Part shown: piece by piece, positions 52,301-61,647 of the stretch
Numbering within the stretch: the first letter of the stretch is position 1
Layout of the letters: each line of letters opens with the position of its first letter
NCBI RefSeq assembly: GCF_009905605.1
Contig: NZ_JAAAKZ010000015.1
Location: forward strand, 62,001-126,000
Source: Runella sp. CRIBMP
Lineage (GTDB): Bacteria > Bacteroidota > Bacteroidia > Cytophagales > Spirosomataceae
DNA: 64,000 nucleotides
Direction of reading: 5' to 3'
Program-made: the position numbers and the translations under genes
Notes under the pieces: generated by a model
What the model was told of the DNA's origin: nothing
Database searches by the model: none
Seen by the model: only the letters and a program-made list of their open reading frames with translations

Positions 52301-52466
52301 TTACAGCTTACCGCAATCAATGCTAAGCAAAATCAAATTTCAGAGCTTGAAAATTTACCTCAATCAACAGAACGCAGCGGTATTTACCCCTTGGGAGTAC
52401 TTTGACCCCGAAAACAAAGGGCTTACGCCTTCTACTACTACCGTAGGGTTAAACGTCACTTTCTAA
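49359..52466 (+). CDS. susC: SusC/RagA-type TonB-linked outer-membrane transporter
   Basis: 1035 residues. Signal peptide ending MQTFAQ, a carboxypeptidase-regulatory-like domain (ITVRGKVTGDDGAGMPGVSV...FSISNVSAKG), a TonB box region (SEVVVVGYGTVKKSDLTGAV), a plug (NPNDIATVDILKDASSAAVFG) and a long barrel ending VGLNVTF. It takes up oligosaccharides with the SusD lid encoded next. Substrate is probably a uronic-acid oligosaccharide, inferred from the GH67 gene downstream. Confidence 0.95.
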   Translation: MNPKLLFPKLLFGTLIVLQSMQTFAQNITVRGKVTGDDGAGMPGVSVLLKGTTIGTNTDEKGTFSISNVSAKGTLVFSSIGFITKEAPIGNRSTINVSLTEDTKALSEVVVVGYGTVKKSDLTGAVASIKATQLENENPRTIQDMLRGNAAGLDVSLNTSAKGGGDFLVRGRASLNASTAPLIVVDGVIYPGQLSDINPNDIATVDILKDASSAAVFGARSANGVILLTTKKGKSGKPLVTFNVNFGKNNIGKSLPLLSPQEFLDWRNDVLWSMNGHDPARQYMFTDPRKLPSTISVPQWMALGNSQGDPVDVWLSRLRMTAVEIKNYKEGRTLDWEKELYNFNSLQQDHTASVSGSTDNTNYYVSLGYLTNQGLTKGDYFSTIRGRVNIETKVTKFLTMGTNLQFADRDESSIPINLNNMIQTTPYGQLYQDDGVTLRQSTNDDVGNNTNPYLDQYYNTRLRKFTNMFGSIYVKGDIGYGFSYQINYTPRFEFYTGFDHVSSQKPGVTTRNGITSRVNEKTYQWQIDNILKWNKSFGQHNFDVTFLANAEKYQIWNTTVNAENYSPSDNLTYHNLAAATLYPSISSNDQYQTGDALMGRINYNFNQRYYLTVTARRDGFSAFGQGNPRATFPSVALGWVLTEENFAKGLSRWLDYGKIRLSYGENGNREIGRYAALSALTSSVYSYTNPGGTTFNVGAVRTANMSNPNLRWERNSSINVGIDFGFLNSKITGSLDYYDRKTVDLLMNRSLPNITGFASVVANLGQVSNNGMELTLNTENLKKTNFVWRSNFAFWTNQNKILKLYGPVPVTDAAGNTTMVDQDDRANGWFIGKPVNQIWDYKVLGVWQESERDLAKSYGFTPGDFKLEDLNGDGKYTIDDRQFLGHQNPKFSFNFRNEFRLYKNFDFSFAIYGRIGQNTEFNEAKNVDRFYDRSQFYKRPYWTPENPINDYAKMMSAAGGSVAYNVWRKSSFVRLNNISIAYSLPQSMLSKIKFQSLKIYLNQQNAAVFTPWEYFDPENKGLTPSTTTVGLNVTF

Positions 52467-52503
52467 TTTTTGAAGTAAATAATCACCTAAATAGCGCACA
52501 CAG

Positions 52504-54339
52504 ATGAATAATAACAATATATTTCGTAAACTGACGATAGCAAGTGTCTTTCTACTGGCCATCAATACAGGCTGTAAAGAATCATGGCTTGAACCTCAGC
52601 CACTGTCTTTTTTCACTCCAGAAAACACCTTTACCTCTGAAGGTGGTTTTAACTCGGCCTTGGCTTCCTGCGGACTTAACGTCCGCGATGAATTCTACGC
52701 GGATGGTAGCCCCATTATTACCGAACTTCTTTTCTCCGAAATGGCCGTTGAAGGGACTACTGATAAATTTGGCCCAGCGGTAGATTTGAACGTACTCATT
52801 ACTCCCGATGCCAACCTCAATAGCGCAGACTTCAACCGCATCGGTTGGTACTGGGAAAGAGGGTGGTTGGGCATCCGTTTGGCCAATACGATTATTGACC
52901 GGGTACCGCAAGCTACCGCAATCAAAGAAGACGTCAGAAATATCATTCTGGGCAAGGCCTACTTTTATCGGGCTTATCACTACTACCGCTTGGTGCATCA
53001 ATTTGGCGACATCCCGACCACCTTTAAGGAATTAGCAGAGCCAAAACTAGACTTTACAACCGTAAAGCGTGAAGCAATTTTGCAGAAGATTAAAGCAGAC
53101 CTTGACTTTGCCATGAAAGTAGTGCCTTGGACCAGCTCCAAAGGGGATGTAAACCGAGGAGCGGTAGGCCACTTACTCACAAAAGTAAATCTGGCACTTG
53201 GACTCTACGACGAAGCCATTGCTGCCGCCGACCAAGTAATCAACAACGGCGCTTACAAACTGATGACCTCTCGCTTTGGCGTAGATGCGGGCAATGCTAA
53301 CAAAAACGTTATCTGGGATTTGCACCGTCCTGCCAATAAATTTTTGGCCAACAACACTGAAGTACTTTTCTCGGTCATTGACCGCTATGGCCTCCCCAGT
53401 GCTACCACCACGGGTACGACCTCTATGCGCCAAGCCGTGCCATTTTTCTCCGTCAATACCATCTTGACCCCCGATGGGCGGCAGGGTATGGTACCCAACC
53501 AGGTCGAGTTTGATTTGACCACTTTGTATGGACGAGGAATTGGTCGTTGTAGAGCTACTCCATACAGTAGCAAAGATATTTGGGATGACGACAAAGACCT
53601 TCGCCACGATACCAAATCAGGTAACTGGATGACGATGGAGAAATTGGTTTACAACAACCCAGCCCTAAAAGGAGTATCTCCTTGGTACGGTAAGCCACTC
53701 CAACTGCGCGATGCTAACGGAAAATTATTGGTTTCTACAGGCGACACCATCAGAACTTGGTACGATTGGCCACACTACAAACTATACATCGAAGACCAAA
53801 TCCGGGTACCTTATCAAGGCGGAAATTCCGACTGGTATATTTTTCGTTTGGCCGAAACCTATCTACTCCGTGCAGAAGCACATTGGTTTAAAGGAAACTT
53901 GGCCGCCGCTGCCGACGATGTTAACCGGGTCAGAACCCGGGCAGGATGCAGTCCTTACCCTGTTTCAAAAATTGACATCGGCACCATTTTGGATGAGCGG
54001 GGACGCGAATTATACTACGAAGAGCCGCGTAAAACCGAACTTGCCCGCATAGCGTATCAAATGGCAAAATCAGGTAAAAGCTACAATGGCAAAACCTATT
54101 CGGTTAGCAATTTTTCGGGGTCAAACTTTTTCTACGATAGGATCATGGACAAAAATATATTTTACAAAAATAGGGTCAGAAATGTCCGTGGAGATTCCTA
54201 CACCATGAGTCCTTATCACGTATTATGGCCGATTCCCCGTCCTGCTATTTTGGCAAACAGTTTGGGACAAATCAACCAAAACATTGGCTATGCTGGTAGC
54301 GAAACCAATAAGCCCGCATTAGACCAAATTACTGAATAG
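52504..54339 (+). CDS. susD: SusD/RagB-type nutrient-binding lipoprotein
   Basis: 611 residues; lipobox with C24 (LLAINTGCKESW). The SusD N-terminal domain text EPQPLSFFTPENTFTSEGGF and the TPR-containing C-terminal part (RLAETYLLRAEAHWFKGNLAAAADDVNRVRTRAG, ILDERGRELYYEEPRKTEL) are clear. Surface lipoprotein lid of the SusC transporter; 37 bases after susC. Confidence 0.95.
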   Translation: MNNNNIFRKLTIASVFLLAINTGCKESWLEPQPLSFFTPENTFTSEGGFNSALASCGLNVRDEFYADGSPIITELLFSEMAVEGTTDKFGPAVDLNVLITPDANLNSADFNRIGWYWERGWLGIRLANTIIDRVPQATAIKEDVRNIILGKAYFYRAYHYYRLVHQFGDIPTTFKELAEPKLDFTTVKREAILQKIKADLDFAMKVVPWTSSKGDVNRGAVGHLLTKVNLALGLYDEAIAAADQVINNGAYKLMTSRFGVDAGNANKNVIWDLHRPANKFLANNTEVLFSVIDRYGLPSATTTGTTSMRQAVPFFSVNTILTPDGRQGMVPNQVEFDLTTLYGRGIGRCRATPYSSKDIWDDDKDLRHDTKSGNWMTMEKLVYNNPALKGVSPWYGKPLQLRDANGKLLVSTGDTIRTWYDWPHYKLYIEDQIRVPYQGGNSDWYIFRLAETYLLRAEAHWFKGNLAAAADDVNRVRTRAGCSPYPVSKIDIGTILDERGRELYYEEPRKTELARIAYQMAKSGKSYNGKTYSVSNFSGSNFFYDRIMDKNIFYKNRVRNVRGDSYTMSPYHVLWPIPRPAILANSLGQINQNIGYAGSETNKPALDQITE

Positions 54340-54362
54340 CCCTAAGGACCATTACGATTAAG

Positions 54363-54429
54363 AAAAGGTTTAGAATGTCATCAAAATCAGATTTTACCGA
54401 CAAACATTTTGACTCCTTCTAAACCTTTT
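54363..54429 (+). terminator. Possible terminator/hairpin after susD
   Basis: AAAAGGTTTAGA (54363-54374) pairs with TCTAAACCTTTT (54418-54429) across a 43-base loop. It could end the susCD message or lower transcription into the next genes. Confidence 0.5.
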
Positions 54430-54582
54430 TCAATATTAATCAGGAGAAACAAACCCTTTTGTACCTTATTCTTGTATAAATAGCTATTTTTAAAAATAAA
54501 CTCTAGTTATAAAAATAGAATAACAGGGATGTTCTATTGATAAATTCATCCGAATTACTCCAATTCACTAAATAAAGTTCTT

Positions 54583-55959
54583 ATGAAACGTAGAAAATTT
54601 TTAGGCCAAACATTAACTGGCGTAGTTGGTGCCATCGGCGTGCCAACCATTGTTCCAGCTTCCGTATTTGGCAAAAATGCGCCCAGCAATAAAATCAACA
54701 TCGGCCAAATAGGCTGTGGGCGTATCGGCCGCGACCACGATATGGTCGGCACTCTCCAACACGACGTAGCGCGCATGATTGCGGTCTGTGACCTTGACAA
54801 AAATCGCTTAATAGACGGCAAAAAACTGGTGGAAGGCTATTACGCCAAAAAGACAGGCAACGCCAACTACGTAGATGCCAAAATGTATGACGACTACCGT
54901 GAGATGCTACTCAACAAAGACATCGACGCCGTCATCATCAGTACCCCTGACCACTGGCATTCGCAGCCTGCCATCGAAGCAGCCCTCGCGGGCAAGGATG
55001 TTTATCTCCAAAAACCCACATCGCTGACCATTGCTGAAGGCCGGATGTTGAGCGATGTGGTCCAGAAAAAGGGCACAATTCTCCAAGTAGGAACACAGCA
55101 ACGCTCTTCTCCTCAATTCAGAATCGCGGCTGAACTGGTCCGCAACGGTCGCATCGGAAAGCTACATACCGTCAAAGTAGGTCTTCCTGGCGACCCGTCA
55201 GGCCCTTCGGCCCCCATAATGCCCGTTCCAAAAGGCTTTAATTATGATATGTGGCTCGGCTCCACCCCCGAAATGCCTTATACCGAAATTGGCGTTCATC
55301 CACAGCAGGGCTACGGCCGTCCAGGCTGGCTGCGCATCGAGCAGTTTGGCGCAGGAATGATTACGGGTTGGGGACAACACCACTTTGACTCCGCCGCGTG
55401 GGGAATGGACACCGAACTGACAGGGCCTATTTCGGTACAAGCCGTGGCTGAATTTCCAAAATCAGGTCTCTGGAATGTGCACGGCGACTTTATGGTCAAA
55501 GCCGAATACGCCAACGGCATCACGATGTACACCAGTGGAGGTTTCCCCAACGGTATCCGTTACGAAGGAACAGAAGGTTGGATTTTTGTATCGCGTGGCG
55601 ACTATGTGGCTTCGGCCAGCGACCCTGTTTCGAGAGCTAAGAGCAGCAAAGCCCTCGATGCCAGCGACCCAAAAATCCTCACGTCGGTCATCGGTGAGAA
55701 CGAAATCCATTTGTATAAAAGCGAAGAGCAACACGGCAACTGGCTGGAATGTATCAAAACGCGTAAAGCGCCGATTTCACCCGTTGAGATTGGTCACCGC
55801 GCGTGCAGCGTATGCTTGGTAAGTCACATTGCCATGAAATTGCCACGTAAGTTGCAGTGGGACCCTAAAGCAGAACGTTTTGTCAACGACAGCGAGGCCA
55901 ACGCCATGCTCAGCCGCCCACAGCGTAAGCCTTACGGTACTACAAATATTAAGATGTAA
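54583..55959 (+). CDS. Exported Gfo/Idh/MocA-family oxidoreductase
   Basis: 458 residues. A Tat-type signal (KRRKFLGQTLTGVVGAIG) precedes the NAD(P)-binding Rossmann motif INIGQIGCGRIGRDHD. The conserved EKP motif is QKP here (VYLQKPTSLT). The C-terminal domain has GWGQHHFDSAAWGM. The enzyme would oxidise or reduce a sugar or sugar acid in the periplasm or at the cell surface. Follows susD by 243 bases. Confidence 0.88.
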   Translation: MKRRKFLGQTLTGVVGAIGVPTIVPASVFGKNAPSNKINIGQIGCGRIGRDHDMVGTLQHDVARMIAVCDLDKNRLIDGKKLVEGYYAKKTGNANYVDAKMYDDYREMLLNKDIDAVIISTPDHWHSQPAIEAALAGKDVYLQKPTSLTIAEGRMLSDVVQKKGTILQVGTQQRSSPQFRIAAELVRNGRIGKLHTVKVGLPGDPSGPSAPIMPVPKGFNYDMWLGSTPEMPYTEIGVHPQQGYGRPGWLRIEQFGAGMITGWGQHHFDSAAWGMDTELTGPISVQAVAEFPKSGLWNVHGDFMVKAEYANGITMYTSGGFPNGIRYEGTEGWIFVSRGDYVASASDPVSRAKSSKALDASDPKILTSVIGENEIHLYKSEEQHGNWLECIKTRKAPISPVEIGHRACSVCLVSHIAMKLPRKLQWDPKAERFVNDSEANAMLSRPQRKPYGTTNIKM

Positions 55960-55970
55960 TAAACATGCTG

Positions 55971-56034
55971 GCGGTTTCTCAAAACCGCGCATAAAAAATA
56001 TTGAAAGTGGTAGCGGTTTCTCAAAACCGCTACC
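55971..56034. repeat. Pair of GCGGTTTCTCAAAACCGC hairpins
   Basis: The 18-base hairpin occurs at 55971-55988 and again at 56013-56030; the second has an extended stem (GGTAGCGGTTT at 56009-56019). They lie between two Gfo/Idh/MocA genes. Probably dispersed palindromic repeats. Confidence 0.75.
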
Positions 56035-56049
56035 CTAACCCAATCACTC

Positions 56050-57207
56050 ATGAAGAATTCCGATAATCAACGACGCACATTTTTGAAAGAATCGGCCGCT
56101 GGCCTCATGGCCCTTCCTATGCTTTCCACCGATTCTTTCGGCCACATCAAAACCGAGAAAGTAGCCCCTTCGCCCATTATCCATTACGACACCCCACGCA
56201 TTAAATTTGCAGTCATCGGTATGAACCACGGCCACATTTACGGGCAAGTGGAAGCGGTTATCAGAGGCGGTGGGCAATTGGTTTCGTATTATGCCAAAGA
56301 GCCTGATTTGGTAGCGGCATTTGCCAAACGGCATCCCCAAGCCAAGCTCGCTTCGGGCGAAAAAGAAATTTTGGATGACAAATCCATCCAATTAGTGCTA
56401 AGCTCAGCCATTGCCAACGAGCGCGCCCCGCTGGGGGTTCGGGTCATGAAAAGTGGCAAGGATTTTATGTCGGACAAACCCGGCATCACTACCCTTGAAC
56501 AACTCGCCGAAGTACGAAAGGTTCAAAAGCAAACAGGCCGCATTTACTCCATTATGTACAGTGAGCGCCTCGAAAACCGCGCCACCGTAAAAGCGGGAGA
56601 ATTGGTCAAAGCAGGTGCTATCGGTAAAGTTATTCAAACCATTGGGATGGGCCCGCACCGCATGAATCCCAAAACGCGTCCCGAGTGGTTTTTTCATAAA
56701 GAGCAATTTGGAGGAATTATTTGCGACATTGGCTCTCACCAGTTTGACCAATATTTATACTTTACAAACTCCACCCAAGCCGAAATCGTGGCGTCGCAGG
56801 TGGGCAACACGCATTATCCACAATACCCTGATTTTGAGGACTTCGGCGATGTGATGCTCCGCGGCAACGGCGGTATGGGTTATATTCGGGTAGACTGGTT
56901 TACCCCAGACGGACTCAAAACCTGGGGCGACGGTCGCCTGACAATTTTGGGCACCGATGGCTTCATTGAAATTCGCAAAAATATCGACATTGGTGGGCGA
57001 GAAGGCGGCAATCACTTGTTCTTGACCGACCACAAAGAAACACGCTACATTGACTGCACTCAGCAGGAATTGCCTTACGGCCGTCAGTTGGTAGATGATG
57101 TACTCAACCGGACTGAAACTGCCATGCCACAAATGCATTGCCTTTTGGCGGCTGAATTGTCTATCAAAGCGCAGAAACAAGCGCAACAGATTCATTTGAA
57201 AGCGTAG
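56050..57207 (+). CDS. Exported Gfo/Idh/MocA-family oxidoreductase
   Basis: 385 residues. Tat-type signal (QRRTFLKESAAGLMALPML), Rossmann start IKFAVIGMNHGHIYGQ and the motif DKPGITTLEQ in place of EKP. The C-terminal domain has GGIICDIGSHQFDQYLYF. It is a paralogue of different subgroup from the preceding gene; the two may act on successive sugar substrates. Location and substrate are inferred. Confidence 0.85.
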   Translation: MKNSDNQRRTFLKESAAGLMALPMLSTDSFGHIKTEKVAPSPIIHYDTPRIKFAVIGMNHGHIYGQVEAVIRGGGQLVSYYAKEPDLVAAFAKRHPQAKLASGEKEILDDKSIQLVLSSAIANERAPLGVRVMKSGKDFMSDKPGITTLEQLAEVRKVQKQTGRIYSIMYSERLENRATVKAGELVKAGAIGKVIQTIGMGPHRMNPKTRPEWFFHKEQFGGIICDIGSHQFDQYLYFTNSTQAEIVASQVGNTHYPQYPDFEDFGDVMLRGNGGMGYIRVDWFTPDGLKTWGDGRLTILGTDGFIEIRKNIDIGGREGGNHLFLTDHKETRYIDCTQQELPYGRQLVDDVLNRTETAMPQMHCLLAAELSIKAQKQAQQIHLKA

Positions 57208-57249
57208 GGGCAAAACAAATTTTTACCCCAAAACCATTTAGACTCGTAC

Positions 57250-58146
57250 ATGAAATATAGCAAAAGATTCCTCTTTCTCGCTGTTGTTTTTCTCATCATG
57301 GAAAGCAAAGCGCAAACCAAAATTACGGCGACAAAAAGTAACTCAAAGATTGACATCAATATTAACAACAATTTTTTTACGAGCTACATTTTTTCGCAGG
57401 ATGAAAAGTATCCTTTTTTCTACCCCGTCAACGGGCCTTCCAACGCGAGCGTGACCTCCATGCGCAACGGAAACTACCCCCACCACAGTTCGTTGTTTTT
57501 TGGTTGTGATAAAGTAAACGGTGGTAATTATTGGCAGGAAGGCTTGGAAAAAGGACAGATTATTTCGCTAAGAGCCGATATTGTTCAATCAGGCGGCGAC
57601 AAGGTTGTGATTGAAAATGAGTGCATTTGGCGTCGTCCCGAGGCCAATTCCCCCATCAAGGACTTTCGCACCATCACCATTACGGCTCCTTCCAAAGACC
57701 TGTACCAAATTGATTTTGACGTCACCATGGAAACCCTCATGGATGTGACCATTTTGAAAACCAATCACTCGCTTTTCAGCGGACGCATGGACCCCGATTT
57801 GGCGGTTATCAACGGAGGCACCATGATCAATGCCGAAGGAAATCAAGCCGAAAAAGGCACCTTCGGCGTAAAATCACCGTGGATAGATTGCTCTGGAAAA
57901 AGAGGTGACAAAGTGGAAGGCATGACCATCATGCAACACCCATCCAACCCTTGGTATCCTTCACCGTGGTTCACGCGTGACTATGGTTTCTTTTCACCTA
58001 CGCCCATGTATTGGCCGCAGGACGACAAAGCAACGGTGATGAAAAAAGGCGAAAAACTCACCCTGCGCTATCGCGTGTTAGTCCACGCCGGCAACCACCA
58101 AACGGCAAATGTGGCAAGTCTGTTTGAAAAATATAAAAGCGAATAA
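57250..58146 (+). CDS. Exported PmoA/DUF6807-family protein
   Basis: 298 residues with a signal peptide (FLFLAVVFLIMESKAQ). The family text is NGNYPHHSSLFFGCDKVNGGNYW and MDPDLAVINGGTMINAEG, TFGVKSPWIDCSG, and VLVHAGNHQ near the end. The family is called PmoA by homology to a misnamed methane-oxygenase gene; it has a beta-sandwich of galactose-mutarotase type and is common in carbohydrate loci of Bacteroidota. Its precise role is not known. Confidence 0.85.
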   Translation: MKYSKRFLFLAVVFLIMESKAQTKITATKSNSKIDININNNFFTSYIFSQDEKYPFFYPVNGPSNASVTSMRNGNYPHHSSLFFGCDKVNGGNYWQEGLEKGQIISLRADIVQSGGDKVVIENECIWRRPEANSPIKDFRTITITAPSKDLYQIDFDVTMETLMDVTILKTNHSLFSGRMDPDLAVINGGTMINAEGNQAEKGTFGVKSPWIDCSGKRGDKVEGMTIMQHPSNPWYPSPWFTRDYGFFSPTPMYWPQDDKATVMKKGEKLTLRYRVLVHAGNHQTANVASLFEKYKSE

Positions 58147-58154
58147 TTCTATTG

Positions 58155-58240
58155 AAACACAGAGTTTTACAAAGTTTATCACAGAGTGCCACGAAAAAAA
58201 TTAAGGCTCTGTGCAGTACTCAGTGTTTCTTTGTGTCCTG
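58155..58240. repeat. Imperfect palindromic repeat rich in CACAGAG/CTCTGTG
   Basis: CACAGAG (58180-58186) pairs with CTCTGTG (58207-58213), and AAACACAGAG (58155-58164) with CTCAGTGTTT (58219-58228, one mismatch). It sits alone between pmoA-like and uxuA genes. It resembles a dispersed repeat rather than a regulatory site. Confidence 0.6.
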
Positions 58241-58259
58241 GAAATAAAATAGTCAACAA

Positions 58260-59474
58260 ATGCCATTTATTCAAACTATGCGTTGGTTCGGCCCAAACGA
58301 CCCCGTTTCACTGATGGATATTCGTCAGGCGGGATGCACGGGCATTGTGACGGCATTACACCAAATCCCAGTTGGAGAAGTTTGGTCCATCGAAGCCATT
58401 CAACAACGCATTCAACTCATCGAAGCAGGCAATGACCGCTATACCCCGCTCACGTGGGAAGTGGTAGAAAGCCTGCCCGTTCATGAAGACATCAAAAAAG
58501 GGCTGCCGAGTCGGGCACAATACATTGAAAACTACAAAGTATCGTTGCGCAACTTAGCGGCCTGCGGCATCAAAACGGTGTGTTATAACTTCATGCCTGT
58601 GCTGGATTGGTCACGCACCAATCTGCACTATGAAATGCCCGATGGCTCTCTCGCCCTGCGTTTTGTGTGGGAAGATTTTGCGGTGTTTGACCTGTGTATT
58701 CTCCAACGGGCCAATGCCGAGGCTGATTATACCCTCGAAGTGCAGGAAGCCGCCAAACGAAAATTTGCCGCCATGACGGACGAAGAGATTGCCAAACTGC
58801 AAAATACGGTGCTATTGGGCCTACCAGGCTCCAATGAAGCCTTTGAATTGGCCACGTTTCAGGGACTACTGAATAATTATAAACACATCGGCGACCAAGA
58901 GTTGCGACAGAATTTGTATTATTTTATTCAACAGATAGCTCCCGTGGCCGAAGAAGTGGGCGTGAATCTCTGTATCCATCCTGATGACCCGCCGAAACCG
59001 TTGTTGGGTTTGCCCCGTGTAGTGAGCACCGAAAGCGACTTGGCGCAGTTGATGGCGGCCTGCAGTGTACGCGCCAACGGCATTACGTTTTGTACGGGCT
59101 CACTGGGTGTACGTGCCGACAATGATTTACCAAAAATGGTCGAACGCTTCGGCGACCGAATCCATTTTGTGCATTTACGCACCACCAAGCGCGAACCTAA
59201 CCCGCTCAATTTTCACGAAGCCGCGCATTTGGCGGGCGATGTAGACATGTACGAAGTGGTAAAAGCCTTTGTGTTGGAAGGAAAAAAAAGAAAGAACCAG
59301 GGACAAAAGGACGCTATGATTCCGATGCGCCCCGACCACGGACATCAGATGTTAGACGATTTGCACAAAACAGGAAAAGAAAAATCTTATCCAGGTTATT
59401 CGGCCATTGGTCGCTTAAAAGGTCTGGCCGAATTGCGGGGTTTGGAAATGGCCATTGAAAGAGGCATGTCTTAA
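58260..59474 (+). CDS. uxuA: Mannonate dehydratase
   Basis: 404 residues; starts [24 protein letters not shown], the UxuA family start. Other blocks are [45 protein letters not shown] and [12 protein letters not shown]. It dehydrates D-mannonate to 2-keto-3-deoxygluconate in uronate catabolism. Metal ligands are in the HPDDP, CTGS and RPDHGH segments. Cytoplasmic. Confidence 0.96.
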   Translation: MPFIQTMRWFGPNDPVSLMDIRQAGCTGIVTALHQIPVGEVWSIEAIQQRIQLIEAGNDRYTPLTWEVVESLPVHEDIKKGLPSRAQYIENYKVSLRNLAACGIKTVCYNFMPVLDWSRTNLHYEMPDGSLALRFVWEDFAVFDLCILQRANAEADYTLEVQEAAKRKFAAMTDEEIAKLQNTVLLGLPGSNEAFELATFQGLLNNYKHIGDQELRQNLYYFIQQIAPVAEEVGVNLCIHPDDPPKPLLGLPRVVSTESDLAQLMAACSVRANGITFCTGSLGVRADNDLPKMVERFGDRIHFVHLRTTKREPNPLNFHEAAHLAGDVDMYEVVKAFVLEGKKRKNQGQKDAMIPMRPDHGHQMLDDLHKTGKEKSYPGYSAIGRLKGLAELRGLEMAIERGMS

Positions 59475-59541
59475 ATGCATTGCCTCCTGTTTTATTAACA
59501 AATAAAAAGAATCAACAATGGCTTTAGCCAAATGAAATCTA

Positions 59542-61647
59542 ATGACAAGACATTTCTTTCTATTTCTTCTGCTACTCTCCACCGCCGCCCTTGCCGATGA
59601 TGGTTCGCGGCTTTGGCTCAATTACGATTTAATCAAAGACGCCAAGCAGCGAGAAAGCTATGCTCCGTTTACAAAATTCATCGCCGTTGCCTCCGATCAT
59701 CAAACCCTTAAAATCGCCTCCGAAGAACTTAAACTGGGCTTACAGGGCTTGTTGGGCAAAAAAATTGCTACTGTAAAAACGGCAACAACAAGCGGAGGAA
59801 TCATTCTGAACGTTAACAAAAACGCCCCTTCAAGTGCGAATATTTCCAACGAAGGATATGAGATTTACACCGAAAAAGGCAACATTATCATCTCCTCTAA
59901 GTCTGAAACGGGCGTGTTGTACGGGGCATTTGAATTGTTGAGAGCCATTCAAACGGGCAAATCTCTCGCCAAGCTTTCCGTTACTAGCAGCCCAAAGGTA
60001 AAGATTCGAATGCTTAACCACTGGGACAACGCCAACGGAACCGTTGAGCGCGGCTATGCAGGCTCGTCGATGTGGAAATGGAACGAACTACCCCACCGCG
60101 TTGACCCGCGCTATGTCATGTACGCCCGCGCCAATGCGTCGATAGGCATCAACGCCACTTCCATCAACAACGTCAATGCCAGTTCTCGGTTTCTGACCGC
60201 AGAATATTTGGAAAAAATCAAAGCCGTTGCCGATGTACTTCGCCCCTACGGCATCAAAGTTTTTATTTCGGTCAACTTCCGTTCTCCCCGCACCCTCGGC
60301 GGACTCAAAACCTCCGACCCGCTCGATCCCGAAGTGCGTAAATGGTGGAACGACAAAACCAAAGAGATTCACCAATACATTCCGGATTTTGGTGGGTATT
60401 TAGTCAAAGCCAATTCGGAAGGTGAACCCGGCCCGCAGGATTACGGCCGCACCCACGCCGACGGCGCCAACATGCTAGCCGAAGCCATGCGTCCGTTCAG
60501 CGGCATCGTTATCTGGCGGGCATTTGTATACAATGCCGACCCCAACGGCGACCGTTTTAAGGAAGGCTACGCTCAATTCAAACCTCTCGACGGTACATTC
60601 GACCCTAAAGTGATTGTCCAAGTCAAAAATGGCCCCATTGATTTTATGCCTCGGGAGCCATTTCATCCTATGTTTGGAGCTTTTCCAAAAACAACGTTGG
60701 GCATGGAATTTCAGATTACACAAGAATATTTGGGCCAATCCACCCACCTGACCTATTTGGCTCCGATGTTCAAAGAGTGTTTGGACACCGATACCTACGC
60801 CAAAGGGCAAGGCTCTACCGTGGCCAAAGTCATTGACGGAAGCTTGTACGATGCCCAGTACTCTTTAATGGCGGGTGTGGCCAACACGGGTTCAGATATC
60901 AACTGGTGCGGGCACCCCTTCAACCAAAGCAATTGGTACGCTTTTGGCCGATTAGCTTGGGACCACACACTGTCGTCGGAGCAGATAGCTTCAGAATGGA
61001 TTCGAATGACCCTGACCCAAGCCAAACCAACGGAGCAGAAAATCTCCGACATGATGTTGAAATCGCATCCCATTTACGTGAGTTATACGTACCCCTTGGG
61101 AACGTCTCACATGATGGGCGAAAGTCACCACTACGGCCCCGAGCCTTGGCTGGCCAAAAGTGCCCGCCCCGATTGGACATCGGTGTATTATCACCGCGCT
61201 GATTCTATAGGTCTAGGATTTGACCGAACAGGAAAGTTGAGCAATGCCTTGCAACTTTACAGTCCCGAAGTTCAGCAAAAGTGGGGCAACCCCGAACAAT
61301 GCCCGCTCGACTATTTGCTTTGGTTTCACCACGTGCCTTGGTCCAAGAAACTCAGTACGGGCCGCAGCCTTTGGGATGAGTTGTGCGTGCGTTATTACGA
61401 CGGCGTAGTACAAGTGGGAAACTTGCAAAAGACTTGGGAAAGCCTCAAAGCAAACGTTGACCCCGAAATCTTTGAAAACGTAAAAGGCAGGTTGAAAATA
61501 CAAGAAAAGGAGGCCTTGTGGTGGCGCGACGCGTGCGTGTTATACTTTGGAGAATATTCAAAAATGCCCATTCCCAAGCCATTAATACCGCCCCAAAGAA
61601 CATTAAATGAAGTTAAAAAATTAGTAGAAATTTATCATTTGCGATGA
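59542..61647 (+). CDS. aguA: GH67 alpha-glucuronidase
   Basis: 701 residues with a signal peptide (FLFLLLLSTAALA). It removes 4-O-methylglucuronic or glucuronic acid from xylo-oligosaccharides. Family motifs are the barrel segment WKWNELPHRVDPRYVMYARANASIGIN, the proposed acid/base in VKANSEGEPGP (E293), and TLGMEFQITQEYLGQSTHLTYL. The last three bases overlap the start of the next gene (ATGA), so translation is coupled. Confidence 0.95.
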   Translation: MTRHFFLFLLLLSTAALADDGSRLWLNYDLIKDAKQRESYAPFTKFIAVASDHQTLKIASEELKLGLQGLLGKKIATVKTATTSGGIILNVNKNAPSSANISNEGYEIYTEKGNIIISSKSETGVLYGAFELLRAIQTGKSLAKLSVTSSPKVKIRMLNHWDNANGTVERGYAGSSMWKWNELPHRVDPRYVMYARANASIGINATSINNVNASSRFLTAEYLEKIKAVADVLRPYGIKVFISVNFRSPRTLGGLKTSDPLDPEVRKWWNDKTKEIHQYIPDFGGYLVKANSEGEPGPQDYGRTHADGANMLAEAMRPFSGIVIWRAFVYNADPNGDRFKEGYAQFKPLDGTFDPKVIVQVKNGPIDFMPREPFHPMFGAFPKTTLGMEFQITQEYLGQSTHLTYLAPMFKECLDTDTYAKGQGSTVAKVIDGSLYDAQYSLMAGVANTGSDINWCGHPFNQSNWYAFGRLAWDHTLSSEQIASEWIRMTLTQAKPTEQKISDMMLKSHPIYVSYTYPLGTSHMMGESHHYGPEPWLAKSARPDWTSVYYHRADSIGLGFDRTGKLSNALQLYSPEVQQKWGNPEQCPLDYLLWFHHVPWSKKLSTGRSLWDELCVRYYDGVVQVGNLQKTWESLKANVDPEIFENVKGRLKIQEKEALWWRDACVLYFGEYSKMPIPKPLIPPQRTLNEVKKLVEIYHLR

